Assembly: GCF_900009265.2 (NCBI RefSeq)
Contig: NZ_LR735009.1
Coordinates: 170,476 to 234,475 of the forward strand
Direction: 5' to 3'
Origin: Planktothrix paucivesiculata PCC 9631
GTDB lineage: Bacteria; Cyanobacteriota; Cyanobacteriia; Cyanobacteriales; Microcoleaceae
Length of the DNA stretch: 64,000 nt
Shown: piece after piece, positions 17,161 through 25,613 of the stretch
How positions within the stretch are numbered: position 1 is the first letter of the stretch
Layout of the letters: each line of letters opens with the position of its first letter
Made by a program: the position numbers and the translations under genes
The notes under the pieces: generated by a model
What the model saw: the letters and a program-made list of their open reading frames with translations, nothing else
What the model was told of the DNA's origin: nothing
Database searches by the model: none

Positions 17161-18258
17161 ATGCAACAGTATAGTGAAATTATCCTAATCGGTGGTGGTT
17201 TGATTGGCTTGTCCCTCGCGGTTGAATTAAAATTGCGGGGAGCGACGGTCACGGTTTTGAGTCGGGATGTCCAAGAGGCGGCGGGTTTAGTTGGCGCGGG
17301 AATGTTAGCCCCCCAAGCCGAACAACTGCCCCCTGGCCCGATGCTAGAATTGTGTTTACGCAGTCGTGCCCTCTACAATGACTGGACGCGCAAACTGGAG
17401 GAAATCACGGGGTTAGATACGGGATATTGGCCTTGTGGTATTTTATCTCCGGTTTATGAACGTCCCCCCTGTACCCGTTTAGAGGCCACTCAAGACACCC
17501 CCAGCTATTGGTTAGAGTCCGAAGCCATTTTACAGCAACAACCGGGCTTAGGGGCTGATGTGGTCGGGGGTTGGTGGTTTCCCCAGGATGGTCAAGTCGA
17601 TAACCGTCGGGGGTTAATTAAAATATTGCAAAGGGCGGCTCAGGAATTAGGAGTTAAAATAGTTGAGGGAGTTACGGTAGAAAAATTGGTAAATTCTCCT
17701 AATAAAATTATCACAGAAATTCAGACAAATCAAGGTAATTTTGGAGCGGATCATTATATTTTAACGGCGGGTGCTTGGTCGGGACAATTGTTATCAATTC
17801 CCGTCTATCCCCGAAAGGGACAAATGTTATCAGTGCGGGTTCCCAACCCTATTCAAACGTTACCTTTAAAACAGGTTTTGTTCGGTTCAGATATTTATAT
17901 TGTGCCGCGTCGAGATGGTTTAATTGTGATTGGAGCGACATCGGAAAAAGTCGGTTTTAACTCCGGTTTAACCCCGAATGGAATTGAAGCGTTACTCTCA
18001 GGAGCAATTCGATTATATCCAGGTTTAAAAGAGTTTGAAATTCAAGAATTTTGGTGGGGATTTCGACCGGAAACCCCCGATTCAATGCCCATCTTAGGTC
18101 AGAGTTCTTGGACAAACTTAACCCTAGCAACGGGTCATTATCGGAATGGGATTTTATTAGCTCCGGTTACGGCTCAATTAATTTCTAATTGGGTCTTAAA
18201 TCAACAGGATGACCCGTTATTAAATTACTTTAGAGGCGATCGCTTTCAAGTATTATGA
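17161..18258 (+). CDS. thiO: Glycine oxidase ThiO
   Basis: 365 residues, FAD-dependent D-amino-acid-oxidase family. ThiO converts glycine to the imine needed for the thiazole ring of thiamine. Evidence: N-terminal GGGLIGLSLAVEL (Gly11-Gly16), GAGMLAPQAEQ, the central GQVDNRRGL segment, and the C-terminal FRPETPDSMPILG and TGHYRNGILLAP, which are typical of ThiO. In several cyanobacteria ThiO is fused to ThiG; here it ends before any ThiG part and is instead overlapped (ATGA) by a membrane-protein gene. Divergent from the operon at 17081. Confidence 0.9.
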   Translation: MQQYSEIILIGGGLIGLSLAVELKLRGATVTVLSRDVQEAAGLVGAGMLAPQAEQLPPGPMLELCLRSRALYNDWTRKLEEITGLDTGYWPCGILSPVYERPPCTRLEATQDTPSYWLESEAILQQQPGLGADVVGGWWFPQDGQVDNRRGLIKILQRAAQELGVKIVEGVTVEKLVNSPNKIITEIQTNQGNFGADHYILTAGAWSGQLLSIPVYPRKGQMLSVRVPNPIQTLPLKQVLFGSDIYIVPRRDGLIVIGATSEKVGFNSGLTPNGIEALLSGAIRLYPGLKEFEIQEFWWGFRPETPDSMPILGQSSWTNLTLATGHYRNGILLAPVTAQLISNWVLNQQDDPLLNYFRGDRFQVL

Positions 18259-18863
18259 AATGGGTATATGATAATTTAGATATACAAACCGATCTAGGAT
18301 TTATTCTCCAGTGGATGTTTGTCACCTTGGTGGGTTTTTTAGTTAGTTTAATTTGGATAGAAATTGGAGAAAGACCCGATTTAGGAGCCTTAGAAGGAGC
18401 CATTGGCGGATTAATTATTAGTTTGGCTCAATGGTTTGTTTTAAAACAGTATATTACCCAAAGTTGGCGCTGGATTTTTATTCATGTTTTCCTGTGGAGC
18501 ATTATCGCCTTCACTCCTCTGGGACTATTGGGTTGGGTCACTCCGCGCACTTTGAGTCTAACCCCGAGAATAATTTATGGGCTAATTGAAGGGGTGAAAT
18601 TAGGATTGTGTTTAAGTTTAGGACAATGGTTGGTCTTACGCACCGAAGTCTTTCACGCCTGGCGATGGATGATAGCTACCACACTCGCTTGGGGAATTGC
18701 ATTACCTATTGGTTGGATGTTTGGAGCAATGATCCGTCAGGGAACTAGCTTTTTTCTGGGAGATGTTTTAGGTTTGTTCCTAGTTTGGACAATTGTAGCT
18801 GGGTTGGGCGGAATAGCACTGACTCGATTATTATGGTATCCGCTTAAGCCGAGTGATTGGTAG
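18255..18863 (+). CDS. Hypothetical polytopic membrane protein
   Basis: 202 residues with about six hydrophobic segments and little soluble sequence. It shows an internal two-fold pattern: LEGAIGGLIISLAQWFVLKQ and IEGVKLGLCLSLGQWLVLRT both have a Glu-Gly start and end in QWxVL before a basic/polar residue, followed by WRWI or WRWM. This suggests a duplicated helical hairpin. The start overlaps the thiO stop as ATGA, so translation is coupled. No function can be assigned; a role in thiamine metabolism or transport would be speculation from position. Its 3' end overlaps the FHA gene on the other strand by 20 bp. Confidence 0.8.
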   Translation: MKWVYDNLDIQTDLGFILQWMFVTLVGFLVSLIWIEIGERPDLGALEGAIGGLIISLAQWFVLKQYITQSWRWIFIHVFLWSIIAFTPLGLLGWVTPRTLSLTPRIIYGLIEGVKLGLCLSLGQWLVLRTEVFHAWRWMIATTLAWGIALPIGWMFGAMIRQGTSFFLGDVLGLFLVWTIVAGLGGIALTRLLWYPLKPSDW

Positions 18864-19302
18864 GGCGGGTTAGGTGTTGATCCTGATCAACCACGGTTGT
18901 ATCCTCGTTGGGATGGGGAAAAAGCGGTTTTGGAGGAGATTGACACTGATGTTCCGATTGATCTAAGTCTGTTCCTGCGGCTAAAACCAATTCCGTCGCA
19001 TCAGGTAGAATATTACAGAGAATTTTAGGGCCAGAGATAGCCAAGCGAATCACCTGTCCATCAACTAAACGAATTTGTTTAACCGCTTGTCCATCGATAT
19101 AGGTTCCATTGGTTCCCAGATTCACAACCAGCCAATTTTGACCGACATGACAAATTTCGACATGATGACGGGAAACAACTGCACTATACAGGACAACATC
19201 ATTTTTCAGCGATCGCCCAATCCGAATTACCTTGTCCTGGTCAAATAGCCAACTGCGGACAGGAATCGATTGGAGAGGATGTAATAAGGTTAATCTAATC
19301 AC
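18844..19302 (-). CDS. FHA-domain protein
   Basis: 152 residues. Residues ~22-95 form a forkhead-associated phosphothreonine-binding domain: IRIGRSLKNDVVL, SRHHVEI with the conserved Ser and His, and NLGTNGTYIDG with the conserved Asn-Gly. The rest is low-complexity and polar, so it is probably an adaptor. A second FHA gene lies 180 bp upstream on the same strand, suggesting a shared Ser/Thr-kinase signalling context, but no kinase gene is in the window. Confidence 0.87.
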   Translation of the reverse strand: MIRLTLLHPLQSIPVRSWLFDQDKVIRIGRSLKNDVVLYSAVVSRHHVEICHVGQNWLVVNLGTNGTYIDGQAVKQIRLVDGQVIRLAISGPKILCNILPDATELVLAAGTDLDQSEHQCQSPPKPLFPHPNEDTTVVDQDQHLTRPTNHSA

Positions 19303-19481
19303 ATTGGCACAATCTAACCATTAACAGCTATGCCTAAAACCCATTTTATCCCAGGGAACACCGCAATACCCTTAGATAAGCTATTAATAGTTGACAAAAC
19401 CCTCTATTCCATGACTAAAAGCTTTTAGAACTGATCAACTAATCAGGTTTAGAGGGCGATTGACATCAGCATTTAATCGTT

Positions 19482-20204
19482 TTAATTCTTGGAAACCTGA
19501 AAAATAAACGAAACCAAATCCCCTTTCCCTAAAGAAATGCGATCGCCGGGTTTTAACCGATGACGATTCCCCTTGGGCAGAGCCGTATTATTAATATAAG
19601 TGCCATTAGAACTGCCCACATCTTCAATATAATACGCATCTCCTTCCAGGCGAATATCCGCATGGCTACGAGACACAATTTCCGAATTGGGAAATCCTGA
19701 AACATCCACATCGGGGGGGACTAAATCATTCGGTTTTCCTAAATGAATCACTGATACATTTTGGGGTAATTCCACATCCGTACTGGTTTGGACATGAATT
19801 AACTTAGCCGTCTGTTGCTGTAACTGGGTAGCAGAACTTTGGGAACCCAGATTCATTGGGATCGGAGGCGGTTCAGGAATGACCACCGGAACTTCTGGGG
19901 GAGTCGTTTCCATCGCCACCGGAGGGGGAGATTTCTCTAAATTCAACCCCGAACTCACCGCCACTTCCGGTGTGGGTTCATTCGGAGGCGAAACCACCGT
20001 CGGAATTACGGCCTGCATTTCCTCCTCATTAGTGACCGTAGCGGGTTGTAAATTCGACCCACACTGACCACAGAAAGCCGCATCCGTTTGTATTGTCGCC
20101 CCACAATGGGGACAACTGGTGGTGGAGGGCAAGGGGGTATAACACGCTTCGCATTGCGTCGCCCCTTCGGGATTTTGATGACTACAATTCGGACAAACAA
20201 TCAT
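19482..20204 (-). CDS. Double zinc-ribbon and FHA-domain protein
   Basis: 240 residues. Residues 1-55 carry four CxxC knuckles forming two zinc ribbons (CPNC, CEAC, CPHC, CGQC). A Pro/Val/Glu-rich linker runs to about 130. The C-terminal FHA domain shows VIHLGKPND, EIVSRSHADI and VGSSNGTYINN, with the phosphopeptide-binding Ser, His and Asn retained. This architecture is common in cyanobacteria as an adaptor reading phosphothreonine. It reads toward the smaller FHA gene and may be co-transcribed with it. Confidence 0.88.
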   Translation of the reverse strand: MIVCPNCSHQNPEGATQCEACYTPLPSTTSCPHCGATIQTDAAFCGQCGSNLQPATVTNEEEMQAVIPTVVSPPNEPTPEVAVSSGLNLEKSPPPVAMETTPPEVPVVIPEPPPIPMNLGSQSSATQLQQQTAKLIHVQTSTDVELPQNVSVIHLGKPNDLVPPDVDVSGFPNSEIVSRSHADIRLEGDAYYIEDVGSSNGTYINNTALPKGNRHRLKPGDRISLGKGDLVSFIFQVSKN

Positions 20205-20265
20205 AGGAGTTATATCAACAAATTTGAGTAAAATTAGGGTTTTAGATGCTTAATTGGGGCCAATT

Positions 20266-20985
20266 TTAAGCGAGTTTCGCTCCCGCTTCGGAATCTAATA
20301 ACCACCATAGTTCCCCTAGGGGTTGAATTAGGCGGCTAGGATAGGTCATGGCATCCCCTTGGGCTGCGAACACCTGGGCTAAGGGTTCTTGCTTATTTGA
20401 CCCCGTGACCATAAATAGGACACAACGGGCATGATTAATCAAGGGAACTGTAAAGGTGATTCGGGGTTGACCGTCCTTATTGCCCACGGTAATTAAGCGA
20501 TCCTCAACGGTTAAGGCTGCGGTATGGGGAAATAAAGATGCGGTATGAGCATCATCTCCCATCCCTAATAAAACCACATCAAAAGCGGGGAACTCTCCGG
20601 CATTGAGGGCAAAAAATTGTACTAACTCCCTATTGTATTGTTCTGCATCGGCAATGGGATTATTAGCTAAGGTTGGCATCGGATGAATATTGGTGGCGGG
20701 TAAATTTACCCGATCCAGCCAAGCCTGCGCTGCCATTTTTTGGTTACTATCGGGGTGATCTGGGGCTACATAGCGTTCATCTCCCCAAAAAACATGAATT
20801 TTATCCCAGGGTAAAAGTTGTCGCGCCAGGGCTTCATATAGGGGTTTGGGGGTACTCCCTCCGGCCAAGGCGATCGTAAATTGATCCCGAGTTTCCAGTG
20901 CTTCTGCGATTTTAGCCAGAAGGATTTCTAAAGCTCGATCAATGAGTTCCTCTCGATTTGCTAAAATTTCTATATTTTTTTCCAT
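20266..20985 (-). CDS. pgl: 6-phosphogluconolactonase
   Basis: 239 residues, the standard DevB/Pgl length. It hydrolyses 6-phosphogluconolactone in the oxidative pentose phosphate pathway. Motifs: TIALAGGSTPKPLYEAL near the N-terminus (phosphate-binding loop), IHVFWGDERYV, and LLGMGDDAHTASLFPHT with the catalytic His region. The zwf and gnd genes are not in the window. A 61-bp gap separates it from the FHA gene downstream. Confidence 0.93.
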   Translation of the reverse strand: MEKNIEILANREELIDRALEILLAKIAEALETRDQFTIALAGGSTPKPLYEALARQLLPWDKIHVFWGDERYVAPDHPDSNQKMAAQAWLDRVNLPATNIHPMPTLANNPIADAEQYNRELVQFFALNAGEFPAFDVVLLGMGDDAHTASLFPHTAALTVEDRLITVGNKDGQPRITFTVPLINHARCVLFMVTGSNKQEPLAQVFAAQGDAMTYPSRLIQPLGELWWLLDSEAGAKLA

Positions 20986-21132
20986 GGGGATTACCTCGCA
21001 CCGATGAAGTTAGGGATCAAATTAACAGGCTAGAATAATCATAGGGGGTTTTGTCTGTTAGCGGTTGAGGGATAAAACCCAACAGTTATAGCTCCGTGAA
21101 CATTCAATTCAGCAATAGGCTGTTTGTCAGTT

Positions 21133-22338
21133 ATGTCAATTCATCACCGAATTCCTGAATCTATTCGTGCCGTGGGGGAAGAATTGCGGTTTCTCCTCCA
21201 ACCTCGGATTTGGGGTTCTGTCGGTGTTCTGGCGGTGGTGGGGATTTTCTTTTGGCAGTTTTCTGAAAACCCCGAATGGTTTAGCTTAGACCCAGATTCC
21301 ACCCTGAATCCCGGGAATTCTGGCAGTCAACTCACCCCGGAACAACAATCCATTGCCGCGGATATTGATAACTCTAAAGTCCTACTCGAAGCATTGGGGG
21401 GTAATAATTCCCTAGCCGGGCCGCTGAATACGAATATTGAGGTGAATAATAGTTTACTCAAACCGGCTCAGGATCAGGCTAAAAAAACTGAATCGACTCC
21501 TGGGTCTAATCCTTTATTAGACAGTTTCCTCAACCTCTTGCCCTCAAAAACTCCAGCCTCTTTAGAGGGAAATTCCCCAAAACCTTCTAATCTGGGGAAT
21601 CGGGCGGCGGAAAATTCCCCCATAGAAACCAATTCAGGTTCTAACTTAGGTGTAAAAGGGTTAGGTTCTCCCTCCACAGCGACCGAAAATCCCGAAACGC
21701 CACAAACTTCCCTACAACAAGCCATGCAGAACTATCTGCAAACCCAGGAAACCCAAAACACGGACGGGAATTCGCCCTCGGATACCACGGATGGGACAAA
21801 TAACTCGGTCATATCTGGAACAAATTCTACTGATACACCTCCGAATAGTCTGGTGAATCCGAATTCGGCCGTAAATCCCATCTCCCCAACAACCGTGGGT
21901 GTCACACCGTTTACCGGAAGTCCTACGGTTGTAGGAGGGGCAACCCAACCCAGTTGGAGCGTTCCCAGAAGCAATCCCAATCCAGCTATTGGTATAGTTC
22001 CCCTGGCTCCGAATCCCTATCAAACTAATGTCACCCTGCCTCCTGTGCTTCCCACCGTGCCAACGGTTACACCTGGAACGCCCCCAATGGGTGGATATTC
22101 TAACTTTAATTCTTTGCCGTTAAATAATACCCCGCCCTCCTATTCCGTTACGCCTAACACGGGGATTAACAGCACTGTTCAACCGGTTCAACCCAATAAC
22201 TATATGACTCCTAGTAATCTGAATCCTAATATCCAACAGGGTCAAATTGGTCAGCCCCAACCTAATTTTTCCGTTCCTAACCAGGCTCCAGGTCGTTATA
22301 TTGGTGGGGGGGAAATTAATACTTTTGCTAATCCTTAA
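21133..22338 (+). CDS. Hypothetical single-pass protein with long Pro/Asn/Ser/Thr-rich region
   Basis: About 401 residues from the ATG at 21133; a TTG three codons earlier is also possible. One membrane helix lies at about residues 27-44 (VGVLAVVGIFFWQF). The rest is disordered low-complexity sequence rich in Pro, Asn, Gly, Ser and Thr, with short motifs such as PNPNIQQGQIGQPQPNFSV near the end. Likely an N-terminally anchored extracytoplasmic tail. No domain is recognised. The codon pattern is normal and the frame is long and clean, so it is a real gene of unknown function. Confidence 0.8.
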   Translation: MSIHHRIPESIRAVGEELRFLLQPRIWGSVGVLAVVGIFFWQFSENPEWFSLDPDSTLNPGNSGSQLTPEQQSIAADIDNSKVLLEALGGNNSLAGPLNTNIEVNNSLLKPAQDQAKKTESTPGSNPLLDSFLNLLPSKTPASLEGNSPKPSNLGNRAAENSPIETNSGSNLGVKGLGSPSTATENPETPQTSLQQAMQNYLQTQETQNTDGNSPSDTTDGTNNSVISGTNSTDTPPNSLVNPNSAVNPISPTTVGVTPFTGSPTVVGGATQPSWSVPRSNPNPAIGIVPLAPNPYQTNVTLPPVLPTVPTVTPGTPPMGGYSNFNSLPLNNTPPSYSVTPNTGINSTVQPVQPNNYMTPSNLNPNIQQGQIGQPQPNFSVPNQAPGRYIGGGEINTFANP

Positions 22339-22374
22339 TCGGGTTTTAGCCTAATTGCATTAATATCCAATGGG

Positions 22375-22845
22375 TTAACCTAAAAAACGACTTAAATCAA
22401 ATTCTCCTTCGGGTACGGAGGAGCGATCGCGTTCCGCCATTAAGATTAATAATAATCGATCGGAATAATCCACAGTCCCGCGACATTCATCTTGTAGAAC
22501 TTCCAACCCGCCATTGGCATATTCTTCAAAAATTAAGGCTCTTTCTTCTTCCGCTTCTAGGTCAAACGGAGATAAAAGTTTGATATTTTCGGTTTCGGCG
22601 ATCGCTACTAATTTAATAATTCCATCATACCCCCGAGAAATAAAAACTTCCAGGGAAATGGGCCCGGGATCTCGCTTAGAAAGTCCATCAACGGTCATCC
22701 GTTTTTGCCGTCGTTTTCCTAATAAGGCAGCAAAGGCAATGACGTCGGCGTAGGTTTGAAACGGCCCGGTTTTGCCTTCTATTTCGGTGAGCGATCGCAC
22801 TAATTCCGCCTTATCTTTAGCAATTCTAATTCGACTAACAGCCAT
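22375..22845 (-). CDS. DNA phosphorothioation-associated protein 4 (Dnd-associated) homologue
   Basis: 156 residues. The whole length matches my recollection of the Dnd-associated protein 4 family: RIRIAKDKAELVRSLTE, GPFQTYADVIAFAALLGKRR, PISLEVFISRGYDGIIKLVA, and FEEYANGGLEVLQDE, the most diagnostic segment. These proteins occur beside dnd phosphorothioation or related restriction genes, with unknown biochemical role. No dndA-E, dptF-H or ssp gene is in this window, so it is an orphan copy. It follows a MazG-like gene by 18 bp on the same strand. Confidence 0.8.
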   Translation of the reverse strand: MAVSRIRIAKDKAELVRSLTEIEGKTGPFQTYADVIAFAALLGKRRQKRMTVDGLSKRDPGPISLEVFISRGYDGIIKLVAIAETENIKLLSPFDLEAEEERALIFEEYANGGLEVLQDECRGTVDYSDRLLLILMAERDRSSVPEGEFDLSRFLG

Positions 22846-22863
22846 AATTAATCAGCATAAAAA

Positions 22864-23190
22864 TTAAGTGCATTCAGTCCAAAGTAATTTGATTTTATGT
22901 TCAAATCCGCCTTTTTCTGCCCGTTTATGATCCCGTTCTAATAAAATCCGTTCATCTTCAATGCCATAGGTTTCCATTAATGCCGCTATCACTTCCAATA
23001 AATCCGCTAATTCACGGACTAATTCCCCCGGTGAGGCTTGAGCTACTTCCTGGGCTTCTTCGATTAGTTTATCCCGTAAGGCTTGACGATATTCGATTTC
23101 TGATAACGTTGTAATATTATACTGAAATCCTGATTTTTGAATCAGTTCTGGGATGCGATCGCGGACTAATTTGTTATATTCTTGATGCAA
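22864..23190 (-). CDS. MazG-like nucleoside triphosphate pyrophosphohydrolase
   Basis: 108 residues of the all-alpha NTP pyrophosphatase fold: YNKLVRDRIPELIQKSG at the start, EEAQEV (metal-binding EExxE type) and ELADLLEVIAALM (ExxD), then a C-terminal RAEKGGFEHKI. Stand-alone versions hydrolyse non-canonical or excess NTPs. It lies directly upstream of the Dnd-associated gene (18 bp) and is likely co-transcribed, hinting at a shared DNA-modification or nucleotide-defence role; this is inference. Confidence 0.87.
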   Translation of the reverse strand: MHQEYNKLVRDRIPELIQKSGFQYNITTLSEIEYRQALRDKLIEEAQEVAQASPGELVRELADLLEVIAALMETYGIEDERILLERDHKRAEKGGFEHKIKLLWTECT

Positions 23191-23278
23191 GGTATAATTC
23201 TCCTATAAAATAATTGCACCTAATTTTTATTTTGTGCTATTTTTTATAGTTTAACAAGAGTTGCAAGCTAAGTAAACA

Positions 23279-24034
23279 ATGAGCAAATCTTTATATCAAT
23301 ATTTATCCCCTATTCTTTATAGCGTGGTGGTGATTTTGTTGGGATGTCTGTTCAACGCCGATCCCACCCTTGCCTTAACTGCCCCAAAAGTTGATTCTGT
23401 TTATGAATACCGCACCCTCCACAGTCCCGACGGGATTGGGAAATTTTATCTAGGCAGAGAAATTGCTCAGGTGATGGGCCATGAAGGAGCCGGATGGTTA
23501 GAACGTCCGAGTCGAGAAACCTCCGAACAACCGGAACAAGCGATCGCTGCTTTAAATTTAAAACCCACTGATATTGTCGCCGATATTGGGGCGGGAACGG
23601 GATATTTTAGCTTTAGAATTAGCTCCTTTGTTCCCCAGGGAAAAGTCTTAGCTGTGGATGTACAACCGGAAATGTTAGCACTGATGAATTTTGTGAAAAC
23701 CCAGGAAAATATTCAAAATGTTCAACCAATTTTAGGAACCGAAGATCACCCGAATTTACCAGAATCTACCATTGATTTAGCCCTAATGGTTGACGCTTAT
23801 CATGAATTTGAATATCCCCAAGAAATGATGCAAGGAATTGTCCAAGCCTTAAAGCCTGGGGGACGGGTGGTATTATTAGAATATCGCCAAGAAAATCCAT
23901 TGATTTTTATTAAAGGACTCCACAAAATGTCAGAAAAACAAGTCAAAAAAGAAATGGCAGCCGTGGGTTTAAACTGGAAAGAAACCCAAGATTTTTTACC
24001 CCAACAACATTTTTTAGTCTTTGAAAAACCTTGA
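23279..24034 (+). CDS. Exported class I SAM-dependent methyltransferase
   Basis: 251 residues. The first ~35 residues are a signal peptide; Cys23 in LLGC could be a lipoprotein site. The methyltransferase fold follows: motif I VADIGAGTGYFSFRI, the acidic VLAVDVQPEM, and LALMVDAYHEFEYP. Proteins of this type (exported, with LHSPDGIGKFYLGR before the domain) are common in cyanobacteria and bacteria, with no established substrate. An extracytoplasmic methyltransferase is unusual because SAM is cytoplasmic, so the true location needs direct evidence. Confidence 0.85.
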   Translation: MSKSLYQYLSPILYSVVVILLGCLFNADPTLALTAPKVDSVYEYRTLHSPDGIGKFYLGREIAQVMGHEGAGWLERPSRETSEQPEQAIAALNLKPTDIVADIGAGTGYFSFRISSFVPQGKVLAVDVQPEMLALMNFVKTQENIQNVQPILGTEDHPNLPESTIDLALMVDAYHEFEYPQEMMQGIVQALKPGGRVVLLEYRQENPLIFIKGLHKMSEKQVKKEMAAVGLNWKETQDFLPQQHFLVFEKP

Positions 24035-24144
24035 CTATTAACCTGCTTTAGAGAAAAATTTCTATCGAAAGGGAACTTAATAATGGTAGGATAGCTGTAT
24101 CAGTGCGTTTTTACGACTATGTTAAATTAAGAATTGATATCAAT

Positions 24145-25593
24145 ATGACTGTTAGAGTTCGTCTTGCTCCAAGTCCCACCGGAAATTTACATATAGGAAC
24201 TGCTAGAACTGCCGTTTTTAACTGGTTATTTGCCCGCAACCAAGGAGGCACTTTCGTCCTGCGGGTCGAAGATACCGACTTAGAACGCTCTCGCCCCGAA
24301 TATACGGAAAATATTCTCACCGGGTTAACTTGGTTAGGCCTAACTTGGGATGAAGGGCCATTTTATCAATCCGAGCGGTTAGAATTATATCGGCAAGCGA
24401 TCGAAACCCTGCTGGAGAAAGGCTTAGTCTATCGTTGCTATTGCACCCCAGAGGAACTAGACGCCATGCGAGAAGGGCAGAAGGCGAGAAATGAAGCCCC
24501 CCGCTATGATAACCGCCATCGTCATCTGACACCCGAACAGCAAGCCGCCTTTGAATCCGAGGGTCGTCAGGCGGTGATTCGCTTCAGAATAGACGATGAG
24601 CGAGAAATTAGTTGGAATGATTTAGTGCGGGGAAAAGTTACTTGGAAGGGCAGTGATTTAGGCGGTGATATGGTCATTGCCCGGGCTTCTGGTAGTGGCG
24701 AAATTGGGCAACCTCTATATAATTTTGTGGTGGTTGTTGATGATATTGATATGAATATTACCCAAGTGATTCGAGGGGAAGATCATATTTCTAATACTCC
24801 TAAACAAATTCTGTTATATGAAGCTTTAAATGCCAATATTCCCCAATTTGGTCATACTCCTTTAATTCTGAATGCGGAGGGTCGCAAATTATCCAAACGG
24901 GATGGTGTGACCTCGATTTCTGATTTTAGAACTATGGGATATACCCCCGAAGCTCTTGCTAATTATATGACCCTATTGGGTTGGACTCCTCCCGATGCTA
25001 CGGAAGAATTATTTACCTTGGAAACCGCAGCTAAACACTTTAGTTTTGATCGAGTTAATAAAGCCGGGGCAAAGTTTGACTGGGATAAATTAAATTGGAT
25101 TAATAGCCAATATCTTCATAAAATGCCGATCCCAGAATTAACTCAGTTATTAATCCCCTATTGGCAAGAAGCGGGTTATCAATTTGACTCTAATACCGAT
25201 CAATCTTGGTTAGAACAGCTTACGGCATTAATTGGCCCTAGTTTAACAACTCTTAAAGATGCGGTGGAAATGAGCCGATTATTTTTTATGGAAAGCGTTG
25301 AGTTAGACGAAGAAGCAAGAACTCAATTGCAACAGGAAAATGCGATCGCCATTGTGCAGGCAATTCAGGATAAAATAACCCAACAACGAGATCAACCCTT
25401 AACATCCGATGCTGCTAAAGCAATAATTAATAGTGCGATGAAAGAAACAAACGTCAAAAAAGGGTTAGTAATGCGATCGCTTAGAGCAGCTTTGATGGGG
25501 ACAATGCACGGCCCAGATTTAATTGAATCTTGGGTATTGTTCCATCAAAAAGGGATTGATTTAATTCGTTTTCAAACTGTTTTACAGGGTTAA
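24145..25593 (+). CDS. gltX: Glutamyl-tRNA synthetase
   Basis: 482 residues from the ATG at 24145. A GTG 42 bp upstream is open, but [18 protein letters not shown] is the canonical N-terminus. Class I motifs: HIGH as H16-I-G and KLSKR at residues 248-252 (GRKLSKRDG). It charges tRNA-Glu and, where GatCAB is used, tRNA-Gln; in cyanobacteria the product also feeds tetrapyrrole synthesis. No CAAD domain is fused to it, but a CAAD gene begins 20 bp after its stop. Confidence 0.95.
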   Translation: MTVRVRLAPSPTGNLHIGTARTAVFNWLFARNQGGTFVLRVEDTDLERSRPEYTENILTGLTWLGLTWDEGPFYQSERLELYRQAIETLLEKGLVYRCYCTPEELDAMREGQKARNEAPRYDNRHRHLTPEQQAAFESEGRQAVIRFRIDDEREISWNDLVRGKVTWKGSDLGGDMVIARASGSGEIGQPLYNFVVVVDDIDMNITQVIRGEDHISNTPKQILLYEALNANIPQFGHTPLILNAEGRKLSKRDGVTSISDFRTMGYTPEALANYMTLLGWTPPDATEELFTLETAAKHFSFDRVNKAGAKFDWDKLNWINSQYLHKMPIPELTQLLIPYWQEAGYQFDSNTDQSWLEQLTALIGPSLTTLKDAVEMSRLFFMESVELDEEARTQLQQENAIAIVQAIQDKITQQRDQPLTSDAAKAIINSAMKETNVKKGLVMRSLRAALMGTMHGPDLIESWVLFHQKGIDLIRFQTVLQG

Positions 25594-25613
25594 TATTTAA
25601 CGAGGCAGATATT

